The notes: generated by a model not told the origin, from the sequence alone. 64,000 nucleotides of DNA from Acanthochlamys bracteata (GCA_019914995.1 CM034126.1:3725001-3789000), one strand, 5' to 3'. Counted from the stretch's first letter, positions 13,260 through 26,160 are shown. Numbers and translations: made by a program.

Positions 13260-13838
13260 TAATGGATTAATTAGGTTGCTTAGTAACACCCCTGCCAAAT
13301 CACTCACAATTAAGGAAAGATAATAACACGCTGCAGCCTGTGCTATTGGAGATCGGAGAGCCGATTAGGATAGCAACGAAGCAACGATTTCGGAGCTGGC
13401 CGGAGAGGTTCAAGCAGATGTCGGCGGGAGAGGGATGCCGGCAGCAAGAGAATTCGGTCCGGCTGCGAGATTTCGGTCTGTGCAGCAATTGGCGGTCGTT
13501 CGAGCGTGGGCGATGCGAATCTGGCGGCAGCGGCGAGCAGCAGGCGGCTGTAGGCGGCGGCAGGGACGAAGCCGGATGCGATCGGAGGCCGCAGGAGCGG
13601 CGACAGATTCGGCGGCAGCGGCGAGCGAGTCGAGGCAGCGGTGGTGATGTAAATCCGGTGGCAGCCGAAGATGGCGGTCGAAGGAAGCGGAGGTTGGTCG
13701 ATTGGATGCTCGGATGTTTGTATATTTTGTGTTTTTTCGTTCCCGGCGGTGACACAATTTTTGGTCTGGTCCGGTGAGGATCTGGTGGGATGTCGGAGTC
13801 GTCGGCGGCGCGGCAGAGACGGCTAGGGTTTCTAACCT
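13260..13838 (-). other. GC-rich leader of the Copia element
   Basis: This stretch between the primer-binding site and gag is strikingly GC-rich (GGCGGCAGCGG-type repeats) compared with the roughly one-third GC around it. Overlapping frames on both strands are open but encode low-complexity Arg/Pro/Ser/Ala text with no recognisable domain. It is best read as untranslated leader, or as captured host sequence, not as a gene. Confidence 0.6.
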
Positions 13839-13851
13839 GCTCTTGATACCA

Positions 13852-13954
13852 TGTTAGAATACATGTATTATTCCATCGTACCTAATACAAATACATGTCA
13901 ATCTATATATATATATTAGGTACATAGGGTATTATTGTCACTTCAACGCCAACA
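13852..13954 (-). repeat. 5' LTR of the Copia element
   Basis: This is the partner of 8678-8780. Read on the minus strand it begins TGTTGGCGTTGAAG and ends ATTCTAACA, directly followed by the primer-binding site. It is followed on the plus strand by the duplicated target GAGAA (13955-13959). A TATATATATATA run may hold the promoter. Confidence 0.95.
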
Positions 13955-14079
13955 GAGAAGTGGGGCCGGTTTCTCCAGCTAGCTCAGCCTGGTCTCAACT
14001 TCTTCAATCCGTTCGCCGGTGAATGTCTGGCCGGCCTTCTCAGTACTCGTCTCTTACAACTGGATGTCAAAGTCTGAGA

Positions 14080-15737
14080 CCAAATAAGGCGCGCTCGTTT
14101 TTCACTGCGAATTAATTTTGTTATTATTGTATTTCCCTTTGTTTTGTGTTTATTATCAATTTCACATTGTTTTGAACCAGATCGAATATGTTGTTTTGGA
14201 TTTGATTGATAAGTATGATGATGAGGAGGAGGACTAATAAGAAAGCATAGATGATGGTTAGTCGGTGATGGCAATTATGACAATATTATGCCGATTGTCT
14301 TAGTGATTTATTTGGATTTATCGAGTGATTGCTGGTTTTGCTTTCGTCAACCTGCTTGTAGACTCGTTTCAATGTTAGGCTAGTGTCACAGGGTTTTGGA
14401 ATATAATTCGGAAATCCACATCAGAGCGTCAGCATCAAAAGTAAATAGATAGATGCTTATGTGACCTTGCATTTGGATATGGAACTTTTTGTGAAGCATT
14501 GGTACCCAGATTCATCGAAGGGGAAAACTGTATTTTCCTTTTTATATCGTGGAATTAGGGGGACAGCATATATGAGGATTAGTATAATTATTTTTTGTTG
14601 TATAGAACTCATTAAAATGAGGTATACTTGATCTGAACCTGTTTTAGAGCATTTAATTAGTCAGCATTTTTTGTCTCATGTAAGATTAGCAATGCCATTT
14701 TTTCCCCTGTTTGTCTACATTCTATTGATCCTTATTTCTGAAGATTGGAAAATTTTGTTTTCACAAAGAAAACTCACTTTTGCTTTAAAATTTTCCTTAA
14801 AAATCTACATCTATGATAGAATATGATTTGCGCTTGTCAGTTTTGAAGGAAGGTTGTCACGGAAGTATCACATAATGAGACTACAACCAAACACCTCAAG
14901 AATTTTGAGCTATAGATAATATCTTTCTCATCATTTTATTCATCTAGCATCATTGGTAGATATAAAAAATATGAATGAATCAGATCTTTACAATGTTTTG
15001 TTTTTCACTTTATCAGGGTTTATGACATTATTTGACAACCAATCCTCCTTGGTTTGGTCAATATAATCCACAATGAGCTGAAAAGAGTTCTTCACCTATC
15101 AACATGCTACTTCTTCGCAGACTGCTTTGTTGTGTGAGGGATGCTCATCGGTGATTTGACTTCTAGTCTCTTATGGTTTAATTGTGGTTCATGCCGAATG
15201 CAGTCTAGAATGTTGTTTTATGCCAGTGTGTTTACAAACTGCTGTACTTGTAACTGAGACAGCTTCGTCTAAGTTGCATATTAGTAAGCTCTATAGACTA
15301 TCTTATTTTTCCAGGGTTGAGCATGGCTGTTTCTAGATGGCGAAGTGAACTTCGGATATTTCATATTAGTACGCTCGATAGACTATCTTATTTCTCCAGG
15401 TTTAAGCGTGGCTATTCCTAGATGGTAGTCTTAAGTAGCTTTGATATATTGTTGTATTCTGCATGCATTAGTATGACTATGTCCTTTCCTTCCTTCCACT
15501 TCCTTGATATGTTGAACTGATTCTTTTTTGGCATTTTGGTGTTCAAAATTAAGAAACAAATTGTCTTCTGATTGTTTTTTCTAATTTGAGGCGATCTTAT
15601 AAAACATTTTGTGGCATATAGTACATTACACTTTGTAATTTTTTATGTCAATCCTCCCATCCCTCTTATGTTGGTTAAGTTATTCAATAGCTAACAAGTT
15701 GGAGGATTTTCCTGACATCTTGCATCATATATTACAG
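14080..15737. other. Degenerate first intron of the HIR relic
   Basis: No gene is visible. It contains an approximate direct repeat of about 72 bp: CATATTAGTAAGCTCTATAGA at 15277 recurs with changes at 15362, 85 bp apart, each copy running to a CCTAGATGG or TCTAGATGG end. The normal donor after exon 1 is not clear, because AAATAAG|GCGCGC replaces a consensus site. Confidence 0.5.
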
Positions 15738-17846
15738 GACAATGTCTTTGTGCAACTTCTTTGCTCAATTCAGTATTGAATCGTCAAAGAAAATGCTGAT
15801 GATGCATTCTATGAGCTGCAGAATCCCCAAGAGCAAATCCAGGCATATGTCTTTGATGGTAAGCATTATGTTAGATCTAAATGTAGTCACCTTGTGCTTT
15901 ATGTTATCAGATCTGTTATATGATTTACATTGTTGATCTTTCATAGTGGTTCGAGCTAACGTTCCCAGGATGACCCTTGATGAACTCTTTGAGCAGATGA
16001 GTGATGTTGCAAAAGCTGTCTTGGAAGAGCTTGAAAAGGTAATTTCGCTTTGTAGATATTCAATCATCATAAATAATCTGACTTAGAAAGGTTCAATAAC
16101 TAGGTAGATATTCAATCATTGTAAATAGTCGGACATAGAAAGGTGAGGATTTCAAGTAGGCTGTATTGTACTTTTAGCTTAACTCTTTTGATTATATGTT
16201 TAAGATTTTCTACTTGGATAACTTCTTAGCATGCATGTGACAGTAATTTAATAGGCCCTATTATGACATGCACTTGGAGTTTGAGGTCGCCTAATAATAA
16301 GGATGCATAAGCCAGGTGCAGAAGCAAAACAGATATAATTTTGAGAATAGTATCCCACTTCACTTAACTTACTTTCTCCGTCACTAAGTAGGAGTACAAG
16401 TTATAGACGTTGTTGACCTATGCCTTGCCTGCATGCTGCAGTGCTAATTTTCTAATGAAGGGGGCAGTCTTCGTTTTTGTCCAGAATATTAACTACGATT
16501 CTGTTTGTGTTATTGTATGTTGTTTATGGCATCAAAATTCTATCTTTTCAAGATATCCTAAGATTCTTCTGTTTTGATATATAATATTCTCCAGTACCAA
16601 CTGTTATTCTGTCGTCTTTTCCAACGTTGTCATTGTAATCAAATCAGTAATGATGATTATGACTTGTTTATCTACTATTCTATGACAGTTTAACTTGTAA
16701 CAATAATCACGTCATGGGAGCATACGGTTATAACATGAGCAGATACTGATGGTTGACATCATACTGGATGCCTCTGTGCGCAAAGCGATGAATGAGATTA
16801 ATGCAGGTTTGTTATATTCTGTGTAGCTTTGAACCAGATGCTTGGGCATGCTTGTTTAAATATCCATTATCTAGGATAGCAGTGTCTGCTATCCTTTGGT
16901 TGAAAACAGCTCTTGTTATGCGTTATTGGAATCTAACACAAAACTATACTCTCGGATAAGTATATGTTGCAGGCTTCCTAGACACTGGAAGGATAAATTG
17001 ATTTTATTTGTCCAGATCTATAGTGGATTAAGAGTTTCATTCCTTATTTACCTTCTTACACTTTGATCTCTATACTCATCACGCTTGAGTATCCGTTGAG
17101 TATAGTAAGTAACAATGTTTTACTACTTACCGGCCTATCAAATAAGGCTAACTACATTTAGAGGCTAAATCTTGAGAATATAAATCTTAGGCTCTTAGTC
17201 TGCTGTTTGCTTTAGTTGATTGATTTGCTGTGTAGCAGGAGCTGGGGCAAGATCTTTTGCCTGCCATTGACATTTATTCCATCCACTTTGTTTTTTCTCT
17301 TTATAATCTTTTTTAGAATTATGAAGTATCTACTAGGGATTCTATCATCTTTTTATCCAATTAGTTTGTTTTTTTCTTTGATAGATGTATTTGCAGAAGT
17401 GGTTGCTACACCTAGTTCAAATTTAGCACCTTTATAAGTATCCCTCCTTTTTATGGTTCATATAATTGATGCAGCTCAAAGACTTCAGCTGGCTAGTGTT
17501 TACAAAGGTGAAGCAGAGAAGGTCCTTTTGGTGAAGAAAGCTGAAGCTGAGGCTGAGGCAGAGGCTAAGTATCTTGGTGGTGTTGGTTGCTAAGCAACGC
17601 CAAGCTATAACTGATGGCCTCAGGGAAAGCATACTCAACTTCTCTCACCAGGTTTCCGGGACATCTGCTAAGGAGGTTATGGATCTGATCATGGTCACTC
17701 AGTACTTTGACACTATTAATGATCTGGGTAACTCATCAACGAATACAACAGTGTTCATACCACATGGTCCTGGTCATATTAGAGATATTAGCAACCAGAT
17801 CAGGAATGGAATGATGGAAGCTGCTTGCAGCCAGAAAGATGAGTGA

Positions 17847-19048
17847 TTGTTCGTTTCAGTGAGGTTCTCACTAAGTTCTTTTCTTTAACTTTTTGGTACA
17901 TCAAGGCGTCACATTTTGTTTTCTGTTTTTACCTTCTTTTTTTTATTCCTTCTTATGCTCCATAGGATCTTCTTAGTTGTGAGATACTATGGCGGCTTAG
18001 TCATGAGTAAGACTATGTTTGCTATGTATACTTCAACTGCCAATATCATAGAAAGATTTGGGTGTAAATGCCATTTACTGGTGCGTTTGGGATTGCTTAT
18101 AAAATAGAATTTTTTTAAAATAAAAAATATTTTTATTTTTTTTGAAAAATGAATTTTATTTTTTTTGAAAAATGAATTTTATTTTTTATTTTTAAAAAAA
18201 TAATAAAAATATGTAACAATAAAATTTTATTATGTAAAATTTTTTATATTATCTAAAATTTTAAATAATTTTTTTTAATATTTATAAAATATGTATTAAA
18301 AAATATAAATAAAAATTGAAAAGAAGTTTCGGAGAATAGTTGAACTAAACACTCCGAACTTGATGCAGTTTTATCTACTTATTAGAGTCAGAGTTGAAGC
18401 GTTATTTCTATTGGAAGGTGATCGCTATTGCTTATCAGCAAATTTTGTTGTTTGACAACTGCAAGGGGTGATATGCACACGTTTGTTTCAACTGGAATAT
18501 AACAGAGATCAGATTGAATTAATGTGGTCAGTTCTTTTGTGACCCCCTACGAGTGCCAGTTGAGCAACAGCTGTATTTCACGCAATTTGCCCATGCATAC
18601 CTTGTGAATCCATACATTTTTGCTGAACTGTTATAGTGATGGTATAATCAAAACTCACATGCAAAGTTGTTTTAAAATGTAAAGGTACTGCAATAAGCTT
18701 CGGCTTCTTGAATGTTGAGTTACCATCATAAGTTCCAGTTTGTTGAATGTGAAGTTACAAACATAAGCTTCAGCGAAATGCTAAGCTGATAACCAAGATG
18801 GCATTGCAAGACGAGAGCAAAGTTGCTAACACAGATCGGTTGGCATTCAGAAGGTCCTTTGCCTAGCATGGTAAATTGATGCCAAAACGAGATACAACCA
18901 AGACAAACTGAGATTGTGATGCCAAGACAAGATACAACCAAGGCAAACTGAGATTATGTTACGGTATCGACTCGAGAAACCTCTCACTTTAGAAGGCTTA
19001 AGTGTACATTACACGAAAGTAGCCCTTCCACAACGGAGGTATTAGAAT
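17847..19048. other. Intergenic, with an AT-rich repeat
   Basis: 18084-18350 is an AT-rich repeat starting GTTTGGGATTGCTTAT. The same 16 bases recur at 36028, so these are probably related non-autonomous elements. A short duplication (GATGCCAAAACGAGATACAACCAAG-type) lies at 18878-18940. No coding gene was found. Confidence 0.55.
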
Positions 19049-20050
19049 TTATTGTAGTGCGAACATTTGAAATTTAACAGAACAGATAGACACTCGTTTG
19101 TCATAATTTTCTGAAAACTGGCATCTCTCTCCTGCCCTGCAAAGCAGATAGAGTTGACAATTTACCATCAGAGATTTGTAAGCCAATAGTACTAATTGGA
19201 TAAGATAAAGATATCTACCAGATGTGAGTTCAACAACACTCATAACCAAAAGGCGCCCGTGAAAAGCAGCAGCCAATCTACCAACAATATGGCATCCAGA
19301 ACAATGAAGGACTGCAATTGAAGGAGACAAAACTGGACATGAATGCCGCATGTGAACCGCATGAAGTGTGCATAGCCATTTGGATCTCTGCCGTCTATGT
19401 GATAGTAGTCACATTTCCAAATTTAGAAAGAAAGAAGAAAATCATCAACAATCGAAGCAAAATCAGAGACATAAGTCGTAGAGGAAACAACACTACAAAG
19501 GAACAGTCTAAAACACTTGGTGTGGTATTGAAACCAAGGCAACAGCTTGCACACAGATATACCTTGTTGTTCAAGTAGATTGCTAGTGAAAGGGCTTCCA
19601 CAGGTTTATTTGTCATTTCAACTAACTTTTAGCCCAATACATCCTGTACGCATCTGATATTAGCACCCAATAAGCTGAAATCATTTACACTAAAAGAGCA
19701 GAAGAATTTAAACTAAGAAAAGCTGTCACAAGCTTTGATTGTCTGCTCTCAAAGAACGAAATCAAATGGGAAAGAAAACTACTTTAAGTTGGAACAAGGA
19801 CACTTGACTAGACAAGACTGTTCACCAGAGAAATAGCAGTTAAATGCATGACTGAAATAGTCATCTTGATAAGTTAATAATTTATCGGAATATTTTCACG
19901 CATAGCAGAGAATGAAATAATGACAACAATGTCAGCACAGCAAAAGCAAAGAACAGCTCGTATAAGATAGCAGTTCTCACCTCATGAATCCATGCATCTT
20001 TACAAAAATGAACCAACTTTACTTGTGAGGCATTCCATAACTGAAAAGAA
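19049..20050 (-). pseudogene. Unidentified exon-like segments, probable gene fragment
   Basis: At about 20041-19982 a short open segment (LWNASQVKLVHFCKDAWIHE) is bounded by TTTTCAG and GTGAGA splice signals. At about 19370-19220 another (MRHSCPVLSPS, then LHCSGCHIVGRLAAAFHGR and VMSVVEL) ends at a possible donor TCTG|GTAGAT. The pieces read like exons of a plant gene on the minus strand, but I cannot name the family. No start or stop region is visible, so it is called a fragment or relic. Confidence 0.35.
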
Positions 20051-20168
20051 ATATTTAGCAAGATAAGCAGCTTCCAGCATATAGACCCATCAATAATACT
20101 TCAACAATTTCAAACTCATAGGTTAGTTTTTGCTTTCTATAATTGCTCTCTCCTGCAAAACAGTTAAG

Positions 20169-20378
20169 TTTGTTCTAAGTTTCAGGTTATGCAAATGCAA
20201 ATATTCTGCTATAGGAATTACATAATACTGTCCTTCTGCTGGTGGATCAACTTACTCACGTATATATCTGCTCTCATTTACATCAGTTGATTTTGTTCTA
20301 AGTTTCAGGTTATGCAAATACAAATATTCTGCTATAGGAATTACATAATACTGTCCTTCTGCTGGTGGATCAACCTAC
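20169..20378. repeat. Direct duplication of about 87 bp
   Basis: TTGTTCTAAGTTTCAGGTTATGCAAAT...GGTGGATCAAC occurs at about 20170-20252 and again at about 20294-20376, 123-124 bp apart, with almost no differences. It is noncoding and lies beside the unidentified exon-like pieces. Confidence 0.85.
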
Positions 20379-20462
20379 TGCTATAGGAAGTACGAAACCG
20401 TAGTTTCAACAAAGAGAAGTACTCAGTCTCAAACGGTCACTACTAATCTAGAAACACAATTA

Positions 20463-21316
20463 TAGGGATGACAATATGGATTGGTGGGTCGATTTCGGGT
20501 CGATCTATTTAATAACCGGATTAAATTCGTTCAACTCTAACCCAACCTATAAATTTATACGGGTCAAAATTGTCAACCCTAATCCAACCTACTAATAATC
20601 GGGTCAAATTCGAATCGTCCTATTTAATAATTAAAATTTTTAATTTTTAATTTTATATTTTTAAACTTCAGCGAAATTATAAAATCAGTTCGAATGAAAA
20701 TGTACGATATTTTTACTAACGAGATATAATTATGTCCGACAAAATATGCATTCCTTAATATCTTATCGGTACTAAAATATCCAAAAAAAATATTATTTTT
20801 ATTTTTTGAAAATATATGATAACAGTTGAAATTTATGATTATAAATATATATTAATAATTTCGATAAAAATTTTGATAAATATATCTATCTAACAAAATT
20901 TTCACAAAAATCTTTATACGAAATCTAAATTCATCATTAAAAATACATACATAGTAATACTTTCGATAATATTGTAATTTTCATCTTACACTATTTTATT
21001 AAGATATAAAACTAAAAAATTAATTATAAATATAATATAATTTAATAGTTTATAAAATAACTATTATCGATTATTTTTATTGCTAATATTTTATTATACA
21101 GTAAGAAAAAATAAAAAATTATTTCTTCAAAAGATGATATTTTAGATTAGTAGGTCAAGTTCGGATTAACTTAAATCGACCCATTTAATAATCGGATCAA
21201 ATTTGTTAAATTCTAACTCAATCCATATATTTATACGGATCAAAATTTTTAATTATAATTTTGATTAAACAGATCGATTTCGGATTAAATTTTCGGTTCA
21301 TATATCGTCACACTTG
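20463..21316. mobile_element. MULE-like non-autonomous element (copy 2)
   Basis: The ends are imperfect inverted repeats: ATGACAATATGGA on the left and CATATATCGTCAC on the right. An 8-9-bp direct repeat CACAATTA flanks it at 20455-20462 and 21317-21324, the size expected of Mutator-type target duplications. The interior is AT-rich and noncoding. The terminal blocks rich in GGGTCGATTTCGG and CGACCCATTTAATAA recur inside it. Its right half matches 1-436. Confidence 0.65.
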
Positions 21317-24300
21317 CACAATTACGAGCCTCAGCTTAAAAGCCACGGATCGTTAGTCGCACCAGCGAAGTGACTGGTGATCGCTTTAACCGCTCGGAAA
21401 TCGACGGCTTCGTGGTCGGTTTCTCGATGCGCCGCCGCCGCCGTTCTGCGATCAGTGGTCAAGCTTCACACTGTTGTTTGCCTTTGTTCTATTCTTCTCC
21501 TGTTTGATAGGATTGATTGTCTAATAGTACGGAGTTCGAGATAGTTTTACTCGAGTGTTTGATTGATTTGGAAGGAAGACAAAGGGAGAGAATTGAAGGA
21601 TGTTGGGTTTAGATTCTTAATGGAGAGGATCATAGGACTCTTCGCCAGAGTACACGAAACCGTAGTTTCTCTCTCTGTTGATTCTCTTTGTTTTTATATG
21701 GAAAGTTTCGTTTGTTGTTGTTGCTTAATCTGGTTTTTAAAAAAATTATTTGAATGTGTTTTTATATTGATGAAGTGTTTTGTTTATTGATGGGAGAGTT
21801 TTGAAATGCTTGAGATAACTCCATCGTAACATCTGGAAGTTTCAGCTTGCATTTTGTTTGCTATCATTTGGAATATTTCAGTAGAAATCATAGAACCATG
21901 ATGTTATTTCTTGATACCTCCTCTTTTTGATAGTGTCTTTGGAGCTGAGAATCCTGAGACACTTCCTCAGCTATGTTTTGACTGTAATTCTCAACAAGTG
22001 GAACATTGTAGGGATGTAAGAAGATAAGCGAGGAAAATAAAAATTTAAACTTTTGAATGTAGTTTGCATATGCAACTCAATGTTGTAGAGTTCAATATGC
22101 TTTTAACTTTGATGATTGTTGCCAGTCAAAGCTTCATTTTTTTCCTTTGTCTACCACTTGTTCCAGGATTGTTGTATGAAAGCCTATGTCAGCTAAAGCA
22201 AAAAGATTCAAAGCAAACATGGAAGACACATAGTGAAAGCTAACATGGTTTTTATGTTCTTTACATGTATTTTTTGCAAGTCAGCCGTCTCTTTTCATAT
22301 CTGTGGTAGTTGATTTATACATTTAACATTTGGTCTTTGTTACATAGGTATCTGTCATGGACAAGCTAACTGTAGAAGTTATGTCATAGTCTTGCAAGAT
22401 GGCAGATATAATGGAGGAAAGGGTGTCAAGTAAGTTTCAACTTCCAGGTCGCATGCTCTTACCTTTTTTAGTTCCTTACACCTGCATTAAAATATTTCTT
22501 GCAGTGGTGGAAGATCTTAATAAGAGAAGACAGCCAATGCCCTTAATGGATGCTAGTATGTGGAGGAAAAGTAAGTACTTTCTTAGACAGGCCACTGAAA
22601 AAAATGAAAGAGTAATTACTGATTAAAAGGTGCATAGTATGTAAGAACTAGTTATTATTTCGGTTCGCAAATGAGCGATGACTTAATGCAAGCAGCATTC
22701 TATGAAGTTTTTGATCGTGAGACACGGAATATAGCAAGCAACTGAGATCTTTTCATTGGCTGTTGCATGTTTTCTTTGACTTGATTCTACTCCATTTATC
22801 GACTTCTTCTGATGATATTTCCTAGTATTACTGTAAACATTGTTTGGGCATGCTGCTTATGTAATGCTAAAATAGTATGTCAGATAATTTCACTGTTTAG
22901 ATGTGAGTGCTATTAGAAGTTAGTTTAGGCTTGCGACTCCAGTTTAAATGGAGGTCAAAGCACGGATGCTTTTTGTAAAAAGATGTCCTTTTCCAGTATC
23001 TTGGCCATTTATGCATAGTATCATACCTCTTCTATGTTTTTCCAAGAAAATTTGTTGCTTTCTCTAATGCTTAGACCGTTATCTGACTTTAAGTAGTCCA
23101 AATAACGCTTTAATATGAAAGATTATCTCAAGTTAAGTTTCCTATTCAATCATTTAATCTCTTGCTTTGGTTGCATGTGCCTTTTTTCAGTGTGACAGTA
23201 CAGTATTTTGCTTGGTGTTGTGTTTTCCGAAAATGTGTTTTTTTCGCTATACCTATATTATATTGCACACTTATTATAAAAGGTGCTAATGCTAACCTTG
23301 ACTCATGGCAAGCAAGTTAGAAAACATGAGGTATTCTAAGTTAACTACATACAAAATATAGTATGTGCAATGTGGAATTAGGTGAAAGAGAATTGACTGT
23401 CGAAATTGTGGTAGAAATGGAAGGTGTCTTGATAGGAAAAACCTAGCAATTTCATATACATAATGCAAAATGTTTCGTAATGATAGGAGTTTCATTCATA
23501 AAATCTAAGCAGCTTGGTTCAATGGGAGAGGTGTATGCAAATCAAATTAAAAATGCTATATCATGGAACTACAATTGGACATGCTAGGTTCCGGGGGACA
23601 GAGTAATGATATATTTAGCAAAAGATGATCATGCTTCAATCGATTTTCAGGTATATTTAAAAGGATAAGGGAGGCTTATTATTTCTGAGATTTTGATTAA
23701 GAAATGATGTGTAGAAAAGTAAGTTCGACTCTTAGGACATCGGTATTTTGAGATTAAGATGAAGCAACTTGTTTAGATGGTTTGTCTTAAGTGTAGATGA
23801 TCTTGATAAAAGATGTCATTAGTTAAAAGTGTTACAAGTTAGATAAAACTTTTTCTATCTTTAAGTACTGTCATCTGTTTTTCGCATTGCAAGTTAGTCG
23901 ACTTGTAGTTCTATACACATGCTTATTTTCTTGAAATTAAAAGCATATTTCTCACAAATCTTACATTTACACATGAACTTGGAGTATTTTGCTATTGATA
24001 GTCAGGTATGCTTCTATATGATTGGTATATTTTCTTTCCTATCCTTCAACAGGTCATTGTCAAGTCTCACTTTGTTTACATTAGTGTTTCTACATTTTAT
24101 GATGCCTTTAATGTATACATCTTCAACTACCTGTTTAGAGATAATCATGCTGTCCTCTTACATGAATCATGATTTAGTTTGTAATTCATGTAGCCTTCAT
24201 TACTGACCATGGGAGGGCTCTCGAGGAATTATTTGGGGAAGATGCTGAAGCTTCTCAAAACTACAATGCCTGTATAAGCTCAATGGCAACTCGTATTGCC

Positions 24301-26160
24301 AAACTTTTTTACGTCATGGACGGTATATCGATCTCTTGAATATTTAGTTGGTGTATTAGCATCTTAATACAAAATATTAACTTCATCTTTTCTCTTTTCC
24401 CCTTCTTTGGTCAAATTGAGCACATAGTTTGGCATTGTTTGGAGAGGATATAAATTTTTTGGAAAAATGTTGGTAATTGTAGGAGGTGGGTGTTCTCAGT
24501 TTAGGTTAGCAAACTGTAGCTTTTGCCGCAGCTTTCTGTTGTATCTTTGCAGAGGAGAAATTAAAGCCAATTACTAGTTCTTCATTTCTGGAGCCTGGAT
24601 CTTTAGAAAGGAGAAATTCTTCTTGTCAAATATATGCTCAGCTACTGCAATGGTACAAATGTGATTTGTAAAGTTTGTTAATTAGATGCTAAGTTTTAGA
24701 CTCTCAAGTAGATGTAAGTCTCACTTAAGCTAGAAGCATCTAATTTTTCCAGGGCTTATCTACTGTCTTTGTGATCCTGTCTTGTTTCATAAGTTTGATT
24801 TTGTGTCAGCAAATGGATGCTTTAAAATAGTTTGGACGAACTTTCATATTCAAAGTTGCAGTTAGATGGAAAATGGAAGTGCGTTCTTACTGGTGGAAGA
24901 TACTTAAGTGCATTGCGCGACTGTATATCACAAGCTTTCCTTGTAAAAAACTATATTGCTAGAAATTTAAGGAAACACCAGTTTGGAAGGAGAGAGTTCA
25001 ACTTGGTTGACAGCTGATGTTAAAGCTTGACAAATATGACTTGGGCCATTTACATTTTTATGCTGTTGTATTGTGAGATTTGATATGACTTCTATAGAGC
25101 TTATCATCTTGTTATTAATGATTGATTACATGATTCGTGTTTGTTCTTTTGATAAAATGGCATAGTTTGCAGGAACTTCCTATCGTGCATTACCGTGCAC
25201 CCAAGTCATTTTTAGATGCTTCTACCCTGACAACACCATGTGATCTCATCCCAACAAAGTTGGCAGCTACAGCTTGGTACTGTATTGTGAAATACAAGGT
25301 TTCTACTCCTGATTTTCCTGAAAGGGAAAGTTGCGAGTTACTGATGGTAGATCGGTCAGTGGACGAGGTACAACTTATACTGTTGTGGTTATAGCTGGTC
25401 TTTTTTACTGTTCACTTTTTTTTTTTGGACTGAATGACTCAAGAAGCTCTCCTTTTTATCATACTGCAACTTGCTCCTATAATTCATGAGTGTCCTATGA
25501 TGCCATTTGCTGTGACTTGCTAAATTTGGATGTCAATAAATACATTCATGAGGTGATGTGTTTCTTTTTTTCCACTTCCATGTCACTCTTAGTGGTCTCT
25601 TGCAAATTTGTCCTGTATTCTAAACATTAAGTTGGTTGATATAGACTCCTGGGAAAGTAGGAGCACCACCTGAAAAGGTGGTGGTCCTTTTGGAGGATCA
25701 TGAACCTATCTGGCTTGAACTTCGACATGCCCATATTGGGTAAGTTTACATTTGGTTTTTGTGGTTTGTCTTGTTAGCACTGACGGTTGAAAGATAATTA
25801 CTGGATATCTTAAGTGTTGATAGGCTAGTGAAAGGTTGCACGATAAGATGACCAACTTTATGTCCAAGAATAAAGCTGCTCAAAATTCAGCACAGCTCAA
25901 GGTAACTTTGCATCTGTATTTCTCAGAAAAATAGAAGTGCAATTTATTGCACATTGAGTTCATAAACTCTCACTTACATGGCTGAGGTACTATCGTCTAT
26001 CATCTTTTACTACCTCTGTCTCTGTAAGTGTATGGCTACTGTATTGAGTACTAATATGGTTGACAGGAAGATATGGCATCTTTGTGTCTTCATAAATAGG
26101 CTTTCATAAGCTTAACTCTTTTACTTACTCTCTGTTAAAATACTTTGTTTTGATATAGAG

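Larger units (their letters stand above)
8678..13954 (-). mobile_element. Ty1/Copia LTR retrotransposon, complete ends, degenerate genes
   Basis: The 5277-bp element is read on the minus strand and bounded by 103-bp LTRs (8678-8780 and 13852-13954) with TGTT...AACA-type ends. A 5-bp target duplication GAGAA flanks it at 8673-8677 and 13955-13959. The primer-binding site TGGTATCAAGAGC abuts the 5' LTR at 13839-13851 and resembles the initiator-tRNA-Met complement. The polypurine tract TTGAGGGAGAA abuts the 3' LTR at 8781-8791. Internal order is gag, protease, integrase, reverse transcriptase, RNase H, which is diagnostic of Copia rather than Gypsy. The reading frame is broken by several frameshifts and stops, so this copy is not autonomous. 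It interrupts exon 1 of the HIR relic. Confidence 0.95.
8613..17846 (+). pseudogene. HIR: Hypersensitive-induced response (HIR) protein pseudogene, split by a Copia element
   Basis: Five ancestral exons are recognisable: exon 1 as 8613-8677 plus 13960 to about 14078, then 15738-15858, 15947-16038, 16711-16806 and 17475-17846. Family-typical text includes MVNMLCCFYACIDQASVGVVE, NPFAGECLAGLLSTR, QEQIQAYVFD, RMTLDELFEQ and [18 protein letters not shown], ending near [18 protein letters not shown] proteins are SPFH/prohibitin-fold proteins at the plasma membrane linked to hypersensitive cell death. Breaks seen: the Copia insertion after codon 21; a one-base shift giving TGA in the DVKV-ETK region (about 14066); TGA for the Arg after SIQY in exon 2; loss of the AG acceptor and a one-base deletion in exon 4; a two-base loss near 17580 in exon 5. 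No functional full-length product is possible. Confidence 0.93.

Noticed and set aside
13340-13777. Plus-strand open frame of 145 codons in GC-rich DNA
   Set aside because: It lies in the Copia leader. High GC removes stop codons on both strands, and the translation is low-complexity Arg/Gly text without a domain.
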